A stretch of DNA of 37,142 nucleotides from Colimorpha sp002372855 (lineage in GTDB: Bacteria > Bacteroidota > Bacteroidia > Bacteroidales > P3), in contig CAMOOR010000018.1 in NCBI GenBank assembly GCA_946621635.1, positions 1 through 37,142 on the forward strand, read 5' to 3'. Below the pieces are notes generated by a model. The model saw nothing but the letters and a program-made list of their open reading frames with translations, did no database searches and was not told the DNA's origin. Numbering within the stretch: the first letter of the stretch is position 1; each line of letters opens with the position of its first letter. Positions 22,783 to 30,615 of the stretch are shown here, one piece after another. A program made the translations under genes and the position numbers.

Positions 22783-23705
22783 TTCAGCACATCAATTATT
22801 TTGTCCGCCAGTACGGCGGCGAGTTTATATTTCGATTCCACAGTCCATCCCGCCACGTGGGGCGTAAGCACCGTACGGTCGCTCCGCAGGAGGTACTGCA
22901 TCGGCTCCGGCGCATCGGCCAGGCCGTCCTTGGTCATGTCCTCGTATTCGAGCACATCCAGCGCGGCACCCCGCACCTTGCCCTCCTCCAGACCCTGTGC
23001 CAACGCAGCGGTGTCCACCACCGCCCCGCGCGAGGTGTTCAGCAGGAAGAAGGGCTTGCGCATGGAAGCAATGAAGCCGGCGTCGAGGTAATGGCGGGTT
23101 TCGCCGGTGAGCGGCACATGGAAGCTGACCACGTCGGCCACCCCCTGCAGTTCCTCGAGCGATACCGCCTCGACGTCCTCCGGTGCCTTGTATTTGTCGT
23201 AGGCCAGCACTCGGCAGCCGAACCCGCTGAGCCTTTGGGCAAAGGCGTGACCCATGTTGCCGTAGCCGATGATGCCCACGGTGAGGTTCCCCAGCTCATA
23301 GCCACGGTTCTCTTCGCGACGCCACTGCCCCCGACGCACCTCGGCGTCGGCACGGGCGATGTTGTTCAGCAACGCCAGCAGCAGGCCCACGGCATGCTCG
23401 CCCACGGCATCGCGGTTGCCCTCGGGACTATTGAGGCAACGTATGCCCTTGCTCTCGGCGTATTCCACATCGATGGTCTCCATGCCGGCCCCTACCCTGC
23501 CGATGCAGCGCAGCGAAGGCACACGGTCGATGAACGCACGGTCAACCACCACCTTGCTCCGCACCACCAGCCCGTCGCATCCCTGTGCGGCGGCGATGAG
23601 GCCTTCGTAGTCGTGCCCAGGTTCCACGCTGACTTCGATGCCAGCCTCGCGGAGCCGCTGTTCAAGCACCTCGTGGGTGCAGTCGGATATCAGTACCTTG
23701 GTCAT
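22779..23705 (-). CDS. D-2-hydroxyacid dehydrogenase (phosphoglycerate-dehydrogenase-like)
   Basis: The start at ATG 23705 gives 308 residues. The frame is open further upstream, but that stretch is antisense-like sequence within the ion channel gene. The substrate-binding domain starts MTKVLISDCTHEVLEQRLREAG. The NAD-binding domain has VGIIGYGNMGHAFAQRL. The catalytic Arg is in LNTSRGAVVDTAAL, and the His of the Glu-His pair is in VLTPHVAGWT. It would oxidise a D-2-hydroxyacid with NAD in the cytoplasm. It resembles the short SerA form without an ACT domain, but the substrate is unproved. The ion channel gene ends 8 bases upstream. Confidence 0.9.
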   Translation of the reverse strand: MTKVLISDCTHEVLEQRLREAGIEVSVEPGHDYEGLIAAAQGCDGLVVRSKVVVDRAFIDRVPSLRCIGRVGAGMETIDVEYAESKGIRCLNSPEGNRDAVGEHAVGLLLALLNNIARADAEVRRGQWRREENRGYELGNLTVGIIGYGNMGHAFAQRLSGFGCRVLAYDKYKAPEDVEAVSLEELQGVADVVSFHVPLTGETRHYLDAGFIASMRKPFFLLNTSRGAVVDTAALAQGLEEGKVRGAALDVLEYEDMTKDGLADAPEPMQYLLRSDRTVLTPHVAGWTVESKYKLAAVLADKIIDVLK

Positions 23706-23713
23706 TGTTCCGT

Positions 23714-24676
23714 CTAGTTCTTGATGGCCTCGTCCTCCTCGTACTCGCCCTGCAGCGGGTTCTTGCGCATGCGGTTGCGTGGACGTTTGTATTCCAGTAT
23801 GGTCTCTCCGGCCACCACTCCCGTCGGCACGGCTATGATGGAATAGCCGAGCAGCATCACTATCACTGCCAGGAACCGTCCGCCCGTCGTCACCGGCACC
23901 ACGTCGCCGTAGCCCACCGTCGTGATGGTCACCACGGCCCAGTAGATGCCCGTCGGTATGCTCTTGAAGGCCGGGTTCACCCCGCTCTCGAACGAGTACA
24001 TCAGCGTGCCCAGTATCACAGCCGCCACCAGCATGAACATCATAAATATCAATATCTTGACAACGCTGTTGCGCAAGGCGTTCAGCAGGTGGAATGCCTC
24101 CAGCTGGAAACGCTCCAGCTTGAAGATGCGGAAAATACGCATCACCCTCAGCAGCCTCAGCACCGTCAGTGCCTGGGTGGCAGGCACAAAGATGCTCAGC
24201 CACGCCGGGAAGATACTCAGGAAATCAATCACTCCCCAAAACGACAGCACATACTTCCGGGGATGCTTCAGGCAGTAGATTCGAAGGTAGTATTCGAAGG
24301 TGAACAGCAGGGTGAACGCCCACTCCAACACCTTGAAAATGATGTACGATATAGACAGGTGTGCACGGCTGTTCATGGTCGACGTGGTGCCCGTCAGGCT
24401 GTCCACCAGCAGCAACACGATGTTGGCCACAATCAGCACCAGCAGCCACACGTCGAAACGCTTGCCCGCCGGAGTGTCGCTCTTGAAGATAATCTCGAAT
24501 ATCTGCTTCTTGGTCAGATTGCGGTAGCGCTTGGGTATCAGCCACCCGAAGAGCAACCTGTGCATTATGGCACCGATGGCGTTGATGCAGCGGTTGAACA
24601 GTCCGCGATAGTCCACCTTCGCAAACCATTTCCTTGCACGCCAGAAGGCATCCACCAGTCCGTCTATCAGTTTCAT
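23714..24676 (-). CDS. Voltage-gated-type potassium channel / ion transporter
   Basis: The 320-residue inner-membrane protein has six helices of the voltage-gated channel family. An S4-like segment carries spaced arginines (VLRLLRVMRIFRIFKLERF). The pore helix and selectivity filter are GIYWAVVTITTVGYGDVVPVT, where TVGYGD is the potassium signature. The N-terminal 75 residues are amphipathic and the C-terminal tail is short and charged (RNRMRKNPLQGEYEEDE). It probably forms a tetrameric potassium channel. It follows the M16 peptidase gene by 13 bases and starts a run of closely spaced genes ending with lspA. Confidence 0.93.
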   Translation of the reverse strand: MKLIDGLVDAFWRARKWFAKVDYRGLFNRCINAIGAIMHRLLFGWLIPKRYRNLTKKQIFEIIFKSDTPAGKRFDVWLLVLIVANIVLLLVDSLTGTTSTMNSRAHLSISYIIFKVLEWAFTLLFTFEYYLRIYCLKHPRKYVLSFWGVIDFLSIFPAWLSIFVPATQALTVLRLLRVMRIFRIFKLERFQLEAFHLLNALRNSVVKILIFMMFMLVAAVILGTLMYSFESGVNPAFKSIPTGIYWAVVTITTVGYGDVVPVTTGGRFLAVIVMLLGYSIIAVPTGVVAGETILEYKRPRNRMRKNPLQGEYEEDEAIKN

Positions 24677-24689
24677 ATCCTTTTTTGAT

Positions 24690-25946
24690 TTATTTCCCTT
24701 TAATCACCAGCATGTTCTCCCGCTCGTCGCGGAACACCTCGCGGGCGGCACGCTGCACGTCGGCCGGCGAAATGCGCCGGTAGGCTTCGGGCTCGCTGTT
24801 GGCCAGGCCGGTATTGCCCAGCCACGTGTAGTGACACAGGCTCATCGCCCGGTCCGACGCCTTGTACTGCGAGAAGACGAAGGTGCTCTCGTACTTGTTC
24901 TGCACCTTCTCCAGCTCACCCTCCTCGACACCCTCTTCCACCAGCGTCCGCGCCTCCTTGCGAAGGGCTTCGGCCACCTCGTCCACCTCCACGCCCGGCA
25001 GCAGCTTGGCACTCATCACCATCAGTCCCGGACCCGCCTCGCCACTGATGTACACGTCGGCTTCCGACACCAGGCGGCCCGGACGCACGATATTGCCATA
25101 CACACGGCTCGACGTCCCGTTGCCCAGCACGTCGCTCACCAGGTCGCACGCCCTGAAGTCCTTGCCGAAGTGTCCACACATGGGCCAGGCCATATAGAGC
25201 GCCGTGGCCGGCACCTCGCGTTCCACCTCGAGCCTTCTCGGCTCCCTCTGCTCCGGCTCGGCAGGGTATTCGCGCTCGCACGCAAAACACCGCTCACCAC
25301 GCTCCTCGCTCCACGCTCCGCAGCCCCAGGCCTTCGCCACAAGGGCTATGATCCGATCGCTCTCCATCGGTGCCACCACCGCCAGGATGGCGTTCGCCGG
25401 ACGGTAGTAGCGGCTGTGGAACGCCTGCACATCCTCCAGCGTGGCCTCGCCCACATGACGTATGTCCGCCCCGATGGTCGGCCAGCGGTAGGGGTGCACC
25501 TTGTAGCACAGCGGACGCATCAGCAGCCACATGTCACCGTAGGGCTGGTTCATGTAGCGCTGGTTGTACTCCTCCGTCACCACCCTCTGCTGCACACTCA
25601 GGGCCTTGGCGTTGAGGGCCAGGTGGGCCATGCGGTCGGCCTCCAGCATGAGGCTGGTCTCCAGACCGTCGACGGGCACGGTGATGTAGTAGTTGGTATA
25701 GTCGTTGTTGGTGAACGCATTGTTCTCCCCGCCGAGCGACGACACCACGGCGTCGAAATCCGGCACCCGCTCCGTGCCGCCGAACATCAGGTGTTCAAAC
25801 AGATGGGCGAATCCCGTCCGCGACGGGTCCTCGTCCCTGGCTCCGACGCTGTACAGCACATTCACCGTCGCCAGCGGCGTGTCCCACGCCTCGTGCGTCA
25901 CCACGGTCAAACCGTTGTCTAATATGTACTTCTTGTACGTTATCAT
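24690..25946 (-). CDS. M16 family zinc peptidase (pitrilysin/PqqL-like)
   Basis: The start at ATG 25946 gives 418 residues and lies 14 bases after a promoter box; the frame also opens slightly upstream. The inverted zinc motif HLFEH (H48, E51, H52) and the distal Glu in VVTEEYNQR are present, so it is the catalytic half-size form. The C-terminal region (VEEGELEKVQNKYESTFVF) completes the M16 fold. No signal peptide is apparent, so a cytoplasmic location is likely. A segment near residues 211-220 (AWSEERGERC) is encoded by four 7-nt units at 25290-25317, matching the heptamer repeat family. It is first in the operon with the ion channel. Confidence 0.92.
   Translation of the reverse strand: MITYKKYILDNGLTVVTHEAWDTPLATVNVLYSVGARDEDPSRTGFAHLFEHLMFGGTERVPDFDAVVSSLGGENNAFTNNDYTNYYITVPVDGLETSLMLEADRMAHLALNAKALSVQQRVVTEEYNQRYMNQPYGDMWLLMRPLCYKVHPYRWPTIGADIRHVGEATLEDVQAFHSRYYRPANAILAVVAPMESDRIIALVAKAWGCGAWSEERGERCFACEREYPAEPEQREPRRLEVEREVPATALYMAWPMCGHFGKDFRACDLVSDVLGNGTSSRVYGNIVRPGRLVSEADVYISGEAGPGLMVMSAKLLPGVEVDEVAEALRKEARTLVEEGVEEGELEKVQNKYESTFVFSQYKASDRAMSLCHYTWLGNTGLANSEPEAYRRISPADVQRAAREVFRDERENMLVIKGK
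25290..25317. repeat. Solo heptamer array inside the M16 peptidase gene
   Basis: Four 7-nt units CCGCTCA, CCACGCT, CCTCGCT, CCACGCT occupy 28 bases and encode a hydrophilic loop. On the minus strand they read as AGCGTGG-type units, close to rotated GAGTGGA. Confidence 0.65.
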
Positions 25947-25960
25947 AACAAAATGAACTG

Positions 25961-25968
25961 CAAAAATA
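25961..25968 (-). promoter_or_regulatory. Bacteroidetes -7 promoter box for the M16 peptidase operon
   Basis: TATTTTTG on the minus strand matches TAnnTTTG and lies 14 bases upstream of the start codon at 25946. The divergent marC promoter box is about 50 bases away. Confidence 0.7.
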
Positions 25969-25997
25969 CGAAACTTGCCCGACATGGCAAAACCATT

Positions 25998-27356
25998 TTA
26001 ATTTTTTTTCGTATCTTTGCAATTTGCAAACAACCCCTTCAGGGAACATAAATAATTGTCATGCTTGAAATTATACATCAAATAGACATCGTCGAGATCC
26101 TCAGCGCGTTCATCGTCATGTTCGCCATCATCGACATCACAGGCTCCATTCCCATCTTCATCGGCATGGAGGACAGCGGGAAACACATCAAACCCCTGCA
26201 GGCCACGGGCGTGGCCCTGGGACTCTTCGTGGCCTTCTTCTTCGCCGGCGAGGCGCTGCTCAACCTCTTCGGCATCGACATTGCCTCCTTCGCCGTGGCC
26301 GGAGCCTTCGTGCTCTTCCTCCTGGCCCTGGAGATGATCATGGGGCGCGAGTTCATCAAGAACGAGAGCGCCGGCTCCGGCGCCAGCATCGTCCCCGTGG
26401 CCTTCCCCCTCATCGCCGGCCCCGGCGCCATCACCGCCCTCCTCTCGCTCCGCGCCGAGTACGCCACCGTCAACATCATGCTCGGCCTCCTGCTGAACAT
26501 CGTCATCGACTACGTGGTGCTCGTCCTGCTGAAGCGAATCCAGCGCTGGCTGGGCGACGAGGTGGTCTTCGTGCTGCGCAAGTTCTTCGGTGTCATCCTG
26601 CTGGCCATCGCCGTCAAGCTCTTCGCCAACAACATCGCCATCGTTGTCCACAACGCCAGCCTCTAACCCTCCTGCATACACCGACCGCGAGGCGCGCCCC
26701 TGGTAGTCCATCGCGAAGACCCACAGGTGCACCTCCAAGCCCTGCCATCCGTCTGGCAGCGTGAGGGCTACGCGCTCCTTCTTGCGCCACACGCTGCCGC
26801 TCATCGCCACCTCGCCCCTCGCCGGGCAGAACGCCGCCACGTACACCTCGTCGTCCGCGCAGGCGCACATCCCCTCGCCGCAAGCCCGGAACGCCACCGT
26901 CACCGTATTCCCCCACTGTAGATACGCGGCATGCCACGTCTCCGTGTCGGCAACGGCATTCTCCGGAGGCGTGGCATCCCGCGTCTCTACAGCGGGCTCC
27001 GCCACCGGCACCACCGGCCCGTCGGCCACCAGCACCTGCGCCCACTCGGTCTCCAGGCGCCCCTCGGCGTCGAGCCGGAAGAGGCCTTTGTTGCTCTTGG
27101 TGAAGAGGTTGGCCTCCGTGATGTGCATCGCCAGACTCTGCGCCCGCATGCCCAGGCGCAGCACCCCGCGGAGCTGCGACGTCAGCTCCACCACGCGCTT
27201 GAACAGCAGCCGGTTGCCCTGCTGCGCCGCCGTGCGCGGATTGTGCACATAGCGCGGACGTGCACGCATACACCACTGCCCGCGCCACTCATAACCAATC
27301 ACTGTGCCCACCGACCCACGGAAGGCATCGTTGATACCATTGCGTTGTTTTGCCAT
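25998..27356 (-). CDS. DUF6266 family protein with open frame running antisense through marC
   Basis: The first ~235 residues look like a DUF6266 protein: AFRGSVGTVIGYEWRGQWCMRARPRYVHNPRTAAQQGNR is the conserved N-terminal core. VAFRACGEGMCACADDEVYVAAFCPARG and LEVHLWVFAMDYQGRASRSVYAG form the C-terminal half. The normal family end would be near base 26670. The frame has no stop there and runs a further 670 bases antisense to marC, giving a low-complexity acidic tail (DEGEGHGDDAGAGAG-like) that is almost certainly not a folded domain. A one-base shift just after SVYAGG would give an immediate stop (26663-26665). A lost stop or a sequence error is likely. Residues 117-142 are encoded by an inverted repeat (26916-26992). 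The function is unknown. Confidence 0.6.
   Translation of the reverse strand: MAKQRNGINDAFRGSVGTVIGYEWRGQWCMRARPRYVHNPRTAAQQGNRLLFKRVVELTSQLRGVLRLGMRAQSLAMHITEANLFTKSNKGLFRLDAEGRLETEWAQVLVADGPVVPVAEPAVETRDATPPENAVADTETWHAAYLQWGNTVTVAFRACGEGMCACADDEVYVAAFCPARGEVAMSGSVWRKKERVALTLPDGWQGLEVHLWVFAMDYQGRASRSVYAGGLEAGVVDNDGDVVGEELDGDGQQDDTEELAQHEDHLVAQPALDSLQQDEHHVVDDDVQQEAEHDVDGGVLGAEREEGGDGAGAGDEGEGHGDDAGAGAGALVLDELAPHDHLQGQEEEHEGSGHGEGGNVDAEEVEQRLAGEEEGHEESQGHARGLQGFDVFPAVLHADEDGNGACDVDDGEHDDERAEDLDDVYLMYNFKHDNYLCSLKGLFANCKDTKKN
26012..26019 (+). promoter_or_regulatory. Bacteroidetes -7 promoter box for marC
   Basis: TATCTTTG matches TAnnTTTG and lies 41 bases upstream of the marC start. Confidence 0.7.
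26061..26666 (+). CDS. MarC family integral membrane protein
   Basis: The 201-residue protein has six hydrophobic helices and the MarC/YhgN layout: IVMFAIIDITGSIPIFIGM in helix 1, VAGAFVLFLLALEMIMG, VAFPLIAGPGAITALL and ILLAIAVKLFANNI. It would sit in the inner membrane. The transport function of the family is unproved, and the old link to antibiotic resistance was withdrawn. The 3' end meets the C-terminus of the minus-strand DUF6266 gene, whose frame stays open across almost the whole of marC. It has its own promoter box. Confidence 0.93.
   Translation: MLEIIHQIDIVEILSAFIVMFAIIDITGSIPIFIGMEDSGKHIKPLQATGVALGLFVAFFFAGEALLNLFGIDIASFAVAGAFVLFLLALEMIMGREFIKNESAGSGASIVPVAFPLIAGPGAITALLSLRAEYATVNIMLGLLLNIVIDYVVLVLLKRIQRWLGDEVVFVLRKFFGVILLAIAVKLFANNIAIVVHNASL
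26916..26992. repeat. Imperfect inverted repeat inside the DUF6266 gene
   Basis: Two 25-base arms (26916-26940 and 26968-26992) are reverse complements with three mismatches, CTGTAGATACGCGGCATGCC-like against GGCATCCCGCGTCTCTACAG-like. They are separated by 27 bases that contain a further TCCG/CGGA pairing. The element is read in frame as part of the DUF6266 protein (AVETRDATP to TWHAAYLQ). Confidence 0.8.
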
Positions 27357-27415
27357 AAAACTTTATATTTTAAAAGGTTAATAAATTCAATTTCTTACGG
27401 CGAGTTTTTTTTTAA

Positions 27416-27550
27416 CGGCGAATTTTTTCGAATTTTTCGAATGCTACGCAGGTTAATTACAAGCGAATAGGCTGCCGCTGGTCAGGTGCGGCAGCCTATT
27501 CGCCAATCATTGGCCTGCGTAGCATTCGAAAAATTCGAAATTATTCGCCG
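27416..27550. mobile_element. MITE-like element with 37-bp terminal inverted repeats
   Basis: The outer arms 27416-27452 and 27514-27550 are 37-bp inverted repeats with about two mismatches (ends CGGCGAAT...). A perfect 16-bp inner hairpin lies at 27463-27478 with 27488-27503. TTTAA occurs directly at both edges (27411-27415 and 27551-27555), as a 5-bp target duplication would. The element has no gene. It lies in the 476-base region (27357-27832) between the divergent DUF6266 and receptor genes, which otherwise holds only repeat copy D and AT-rich upstream sequence. A large cruciform not derived from transposition remains possible. Confidence 0.6.
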
Positions 27551-27692
27551 TTTAAACAATCCGTCGGAAAAAACCATATATATATAAAATAAGGCCTTTT
27601 TTGCGGAAGTCGATTTTTTAACACAAATTTAACATTTTCGTCCCTCCGCGCCACCCCCGTCCGTCCCCCGCCCCACCCCCACCCCACCATCA

Positions 27693-27739
27693 CCCACGGT
27701 GGTGGGAGTTGGTAGGGAGATGGTAGGTGATTGTCAGGG
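27693..27739. repeat. 11-nt tandem repeat element, copy D (reverse orientation)
   Basis: On the minus strand three 11-nt units (CCCTGACAATC, ACCTACCATCT, CCCTACCAACT; 27739 down to 27707) run into CCCACCACCGTGGG (27706-27693). It lies upstream of the receptor gene. Confidence 0.8.
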
Positions 27740-27832
27740 ACTTATATGGTAGAAAAATTTTATTCTCCAGGGTGCAAGTTTTGACCCGAATTCCATACTA
27801 AAAGATATATTTTTATTACACATACGGACTTT

Positions 27833-30484
27833 ATGAACAGTACATTAGGAAAAGGATTTGTGAAAGCGCTGACTTTTGCGTTGATGATTTTGTTGGCGGC
27901 GCCCGCCGTCGATGCACAGCCCGGCGGCCCGGGCGGCGGTCCCGGAGGCCGTCCGCCTTCGGGCGAGGGTGGCAGGCCCAGCGGCCGTCGGCCCCCGATG
28001 GGCGACTGGAGCCAGATGCAGAACGACCAGAACGCCAGCACTGTGAAGAAGAAAAAGAAAGTGAAGGAAGGCGACACCTTCAAGGTGGTCGGGTCGCTGC
28101 GCGACTCGGTGAGCGGCGAGTTCCTGGCCTTCGTCAATGTGGCCGTGCTCGACTCGGTGGACTCCACCTTCGTCAAGGGCGGCTCCACCAACTTCGACGG
28201 TCTGTTTGAAATCACCGAGGTGCCGCAGGGCTCCTACCTGCTGCGCATCTCCGCCATCGGCTACCAGAACCGCCTCGTGCCGTTCCGGGTGACCAACAAC
28301 ACCGCCCTCGGCACCCTCAAGGTCAAGCCGGGGTCGACGACCCTCGACGCCGTCGAGATCACCGCCGAGAAACCCCTCTACGCCATGGACGGCGAGAAGC
28401 TCATCTACAACGTCGGGGACGACCCCTCCATCCAGACCGGCACCACCGAAGACGCCCTGCAGAACGCCCCGGGCGTGGAGGTCGACGTGGAGGGCAACGT
28501 GACCCTGCGTGGCGTCAGCAGCGTGGAGATATGGATCAACGACAAACCCTCCAAGCTCACCGAGGAGAACCTCAAGACCTACCTGCAGACCCTCCCGGCC
28601 AATGCCCTGGCGCGCATCGAGACCATCACCAACCCCTCGGCCAAGTATGCCACCGACGCCGAAGCGGTGATCAACATCGTCACCTCGGCGCACATCAAGA
28701 GCAACCAGTTCGTCAGCTTCGGCCTCAACGGGTCGAACCAACCCTTCATCTCGCCGTGGATAAGCTATATGTGGGCCAAGGAACGTCTGAGCATCAACCT
28801 CTTCGCCAGCGGCCGCTACTCCTACCGCGACAACACCAACGAGGGTTGGTCCATGCGCCGCCAGGACCACACCGGCGGCGTGCTCGGCGAGGACTTCGAC
28901 ACCACCCTCTACCAGACCGACACCGCCGAAAGCAGCAACCGCTCCTACAGCGGCAACATCTTCATGAACGTCAACTACGAGATTGACTCCACGAGCGACC
29001 TCTCCGTCGACGCCGGCGGATTCTACAACTACAACCGCTCCACCTCCAGCCGCAAGACCGAGCAGTACTACTACCTGCCCCTCGACACCCTGGCCTACAC
29101 CATCGGCGACACCTCCACGTCGCCTTCGTGGATGGCCCATGCCGGCGTCGACTACACCAAGAAGTTCGACGACCAAGGCCACAACCTCCGCCTTGGTTTC
29201 AACTCCCGTTTCAACCGCAATGCCGGCGAGGAATACTACAACCGCGCCTACACCCTCTACAACCTGCCCGGCGACGAGGACCGCTACATGAAGACCGACA
29301 ATTACAGCTACGGCCTGAGCCTCGACGCCCGCTACAACCACCCCTACTCCGCCGACGGCGAGCTCTCCTTCGGCCTCCGCGCCGACCACTCGCAGAGCGA
29401 CAACGAGTACCGCCGCTTCTACTCCACCGACGGCGGCGACACCTACGACAGTGTCGACGCCCTGCGCACCTATACCTTCGACGGTATGGAGACTGGCGTC
29501 AACGCCGACGTCAACTGGACCCACCGCTGGGGCAACTTCACCCTCAGCTCCGGCCTCGGCTACGGCATCAAACGCACCTTCTACAGCTACGGCGACAACG
29601 CCATGGCCGACGAGGGCACCTTCTGGGACCACAGCTTCCGCCCCTCCGTCCACCTCACCTACCGCACCGACGACATGCACAACTTCAAGCTCAACTACTC
29701 CATGCGCATGTCGCACCCCGGCGAGGAGCAGATCAGCACCTTCCGCCGCTACGGCGAGGACTCCTACTCCACCGGCAACCCCAATGGTCTCAGCGCCAGC
29801 TACACCCACTCGATGGAGGCCGGATGGCAGAAATACTTCGTGAGCTTCGGCAACATCGGCATCGAGGGCTACGGCCGCCTGAGCACCAACGAGATAAGCT
29901 CGCTCACCGATGCCGAGTACGACGACATCCTGGAGCGCATCGTTTCCTACTCCGTGCCCTACAACATGGGCTCCTCCTACCGCTACGGCGCCAACCTCAA
30001 CATGACCTACCGCCCCTCGGGCTTCTTCAACGTGCGCCTCTACGCCAACGTCTACAACTACGGCTACCACCTGGACAACTACCGCGGCCAGGCCTACGAC
30101 AACAACAAGTGGTCGTGGAGCGTGCGCGTCAACGCCTGGGCCAAGCTCTGGAACCAGTACCAGGCCACGGCCTCGTTCAACTACACCTCGCCCACCCTCA
30201 GCCTCATGAGCGAGCGCAAGGCCCGCTTCAGCTTCAACCTGGGCGTGCGCAGCGACTTCTTCAAGCGCAAGCTGTCGGTCTTCGTCAACATCCAGGACCT
30301 CTTCAACTGGGGCGGCCGCTACGGTTCGGGCTCGGACAACACCAACCCCTACTACCTCAGCAGCACGACGAACAAGATGACCAACTCCCGCTACATCTCC
30401 GCCGGCATCACCCTCCGCTTCGGCAAGCTGGAGCTTGAGAAGAACGCCAAAGACGGCTCGTCCGAGGCTGGCGACAGCCTCTGA
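27833..30484 (+). CDS. Outer-membrane receptor with carboxypeptidase-like regulatory domain (TonB-receptor-like)
   Basis: The 883-residue protein has a signal peptide (cleavage near residue 29 after VDAQ) and a Gly/Pro/Arg-rich stretch (residues 30-60). A carboxypeptidase-regulatory-like domain follows (VVGSLRDSVSGEFLAFVNVAVLDSVDSTFVKGG to LLRISAIGYQNRLV). Next is a plug-like domain (TTEDALQNAPGVEVDVEGNVTLRGVSSVEIWINDKPS, then ARIETITNPSAKY). A long beta-barrel of aromatic-rich strands ends in ISAGITLRFGKLEL. This matches the outer-membrane beta-barrel family related to TonB-dependent receptors in Bacteroidetes. No SusD-like partner is beside it, so it is not part of a polysaccharide-utilisation pair. 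The ligand is unknown. The C-terminal 15 residues after the last strand are acidic. Confidence 0.88.
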   Translation: MNSTLGKGFVKALTFALMILLAAPAVDAQPGGPGGGPGGRPPSGEGGRPSGRRPPMGDWSQMQNDQNASTVKKKKKVKEGDTFKVVGSLRDSVSGEFLAFVNVAVLDSVDSTFVKGGSTNFDGLFEITEVPQGSYLLRISAIGYQNRLVPFRVTNNTALGTLKVKPGSTTLDAVEITAEKPLYAMDGEKLIYNVGDDPSIQTGTTEDALQNAPGVEVDVEGNVTLRGVSSVEIWINDKPSKLTEENLKTYLQTLPANALARIETITNPSAKYATDAEAVINIVTSAHIKSNQFVSFGLNGSNQPFISPWISYMWAKERLSINLFASGRYSYRDNTNEGWSMRRQDHTGGVLGEDFDTTLYQTDTAESSNRSYSGNIFMNVNYEIDSTSDLSVDAGGFYNYNRSTSSRKTEQYYYLPLDTLAYTIGDTSTSPSWMAHAGVDYTKKFDDQGHNLRLGFNSRFNRNAGEEYYNRAYTLYNLPGDEDRYMKTDNYSYGLSLDARYNHPYSADGELSFGLRADHSQSDNEYRRFYSTDGGDTYDSVDALRTYTFDGMETGVNADVNWTHRWGNFTLSSGLGYGIKRTFYSYGDNAMADEGTFWDHSFRPSVHLTYRTDDMHNFKLNYSMRMSHPGEEQISTFRRYGEDSYSTGNPNGLSASYTHSMEAGWQKYFVSFGNIGIEGYGRLSTNEISSLTDAEYDDILERIVSYSVPYNMGSSYRYGANLNMTYRPSGFFNVRLYANVYNYGYHLDNYRGQAYDNNKWSWSVRVNAWAKLWNQYQATASFNYTSPTLSLMSERKARFSFNLGVRSDFFKRKLSVFVNIQDLFNWGGRYGSGSDNTNPYYLSSTTNKMTNSRYISAGITLRFGKLELEKNAKDGSSEAGDSL

Positions 30485-30542
30485 TACACCCAGAAGCGAA
30501 AACCGCCAGCCCCGGGCATCGGTCCACGGTGCATAAAACAAG

Positions 30543-30608
30543 AACAAAAAAAGCCCCGCAGGGGCGGCAGGAAGAGACATAGTCTCCCCGTGCCGCCCCT
30601 GCGGGGCT
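30543..30608 (-). terminator. Strong Rho-independent terminator of the C10 peptidase locus
   Basis: A perfect 18-bp GC-rich stem (30552-30569 with 30591-30608), a 21-base loop and a T run on the minus strand form the terminator. It starts eight bases after the peptidase stop and also separates the convergent receptor gene. Confidence 0.9.
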
Positions 30609-30615
30609 AAATGCA

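Noticed and set aside
23706..24203. N-terminal extension of the hydroxyacid dehydrogenase
   Set aside because: This stretch lies within the ion channel gene in another frame and has no domain character. The dehydrogenase fold begins at the ATG at 23705.
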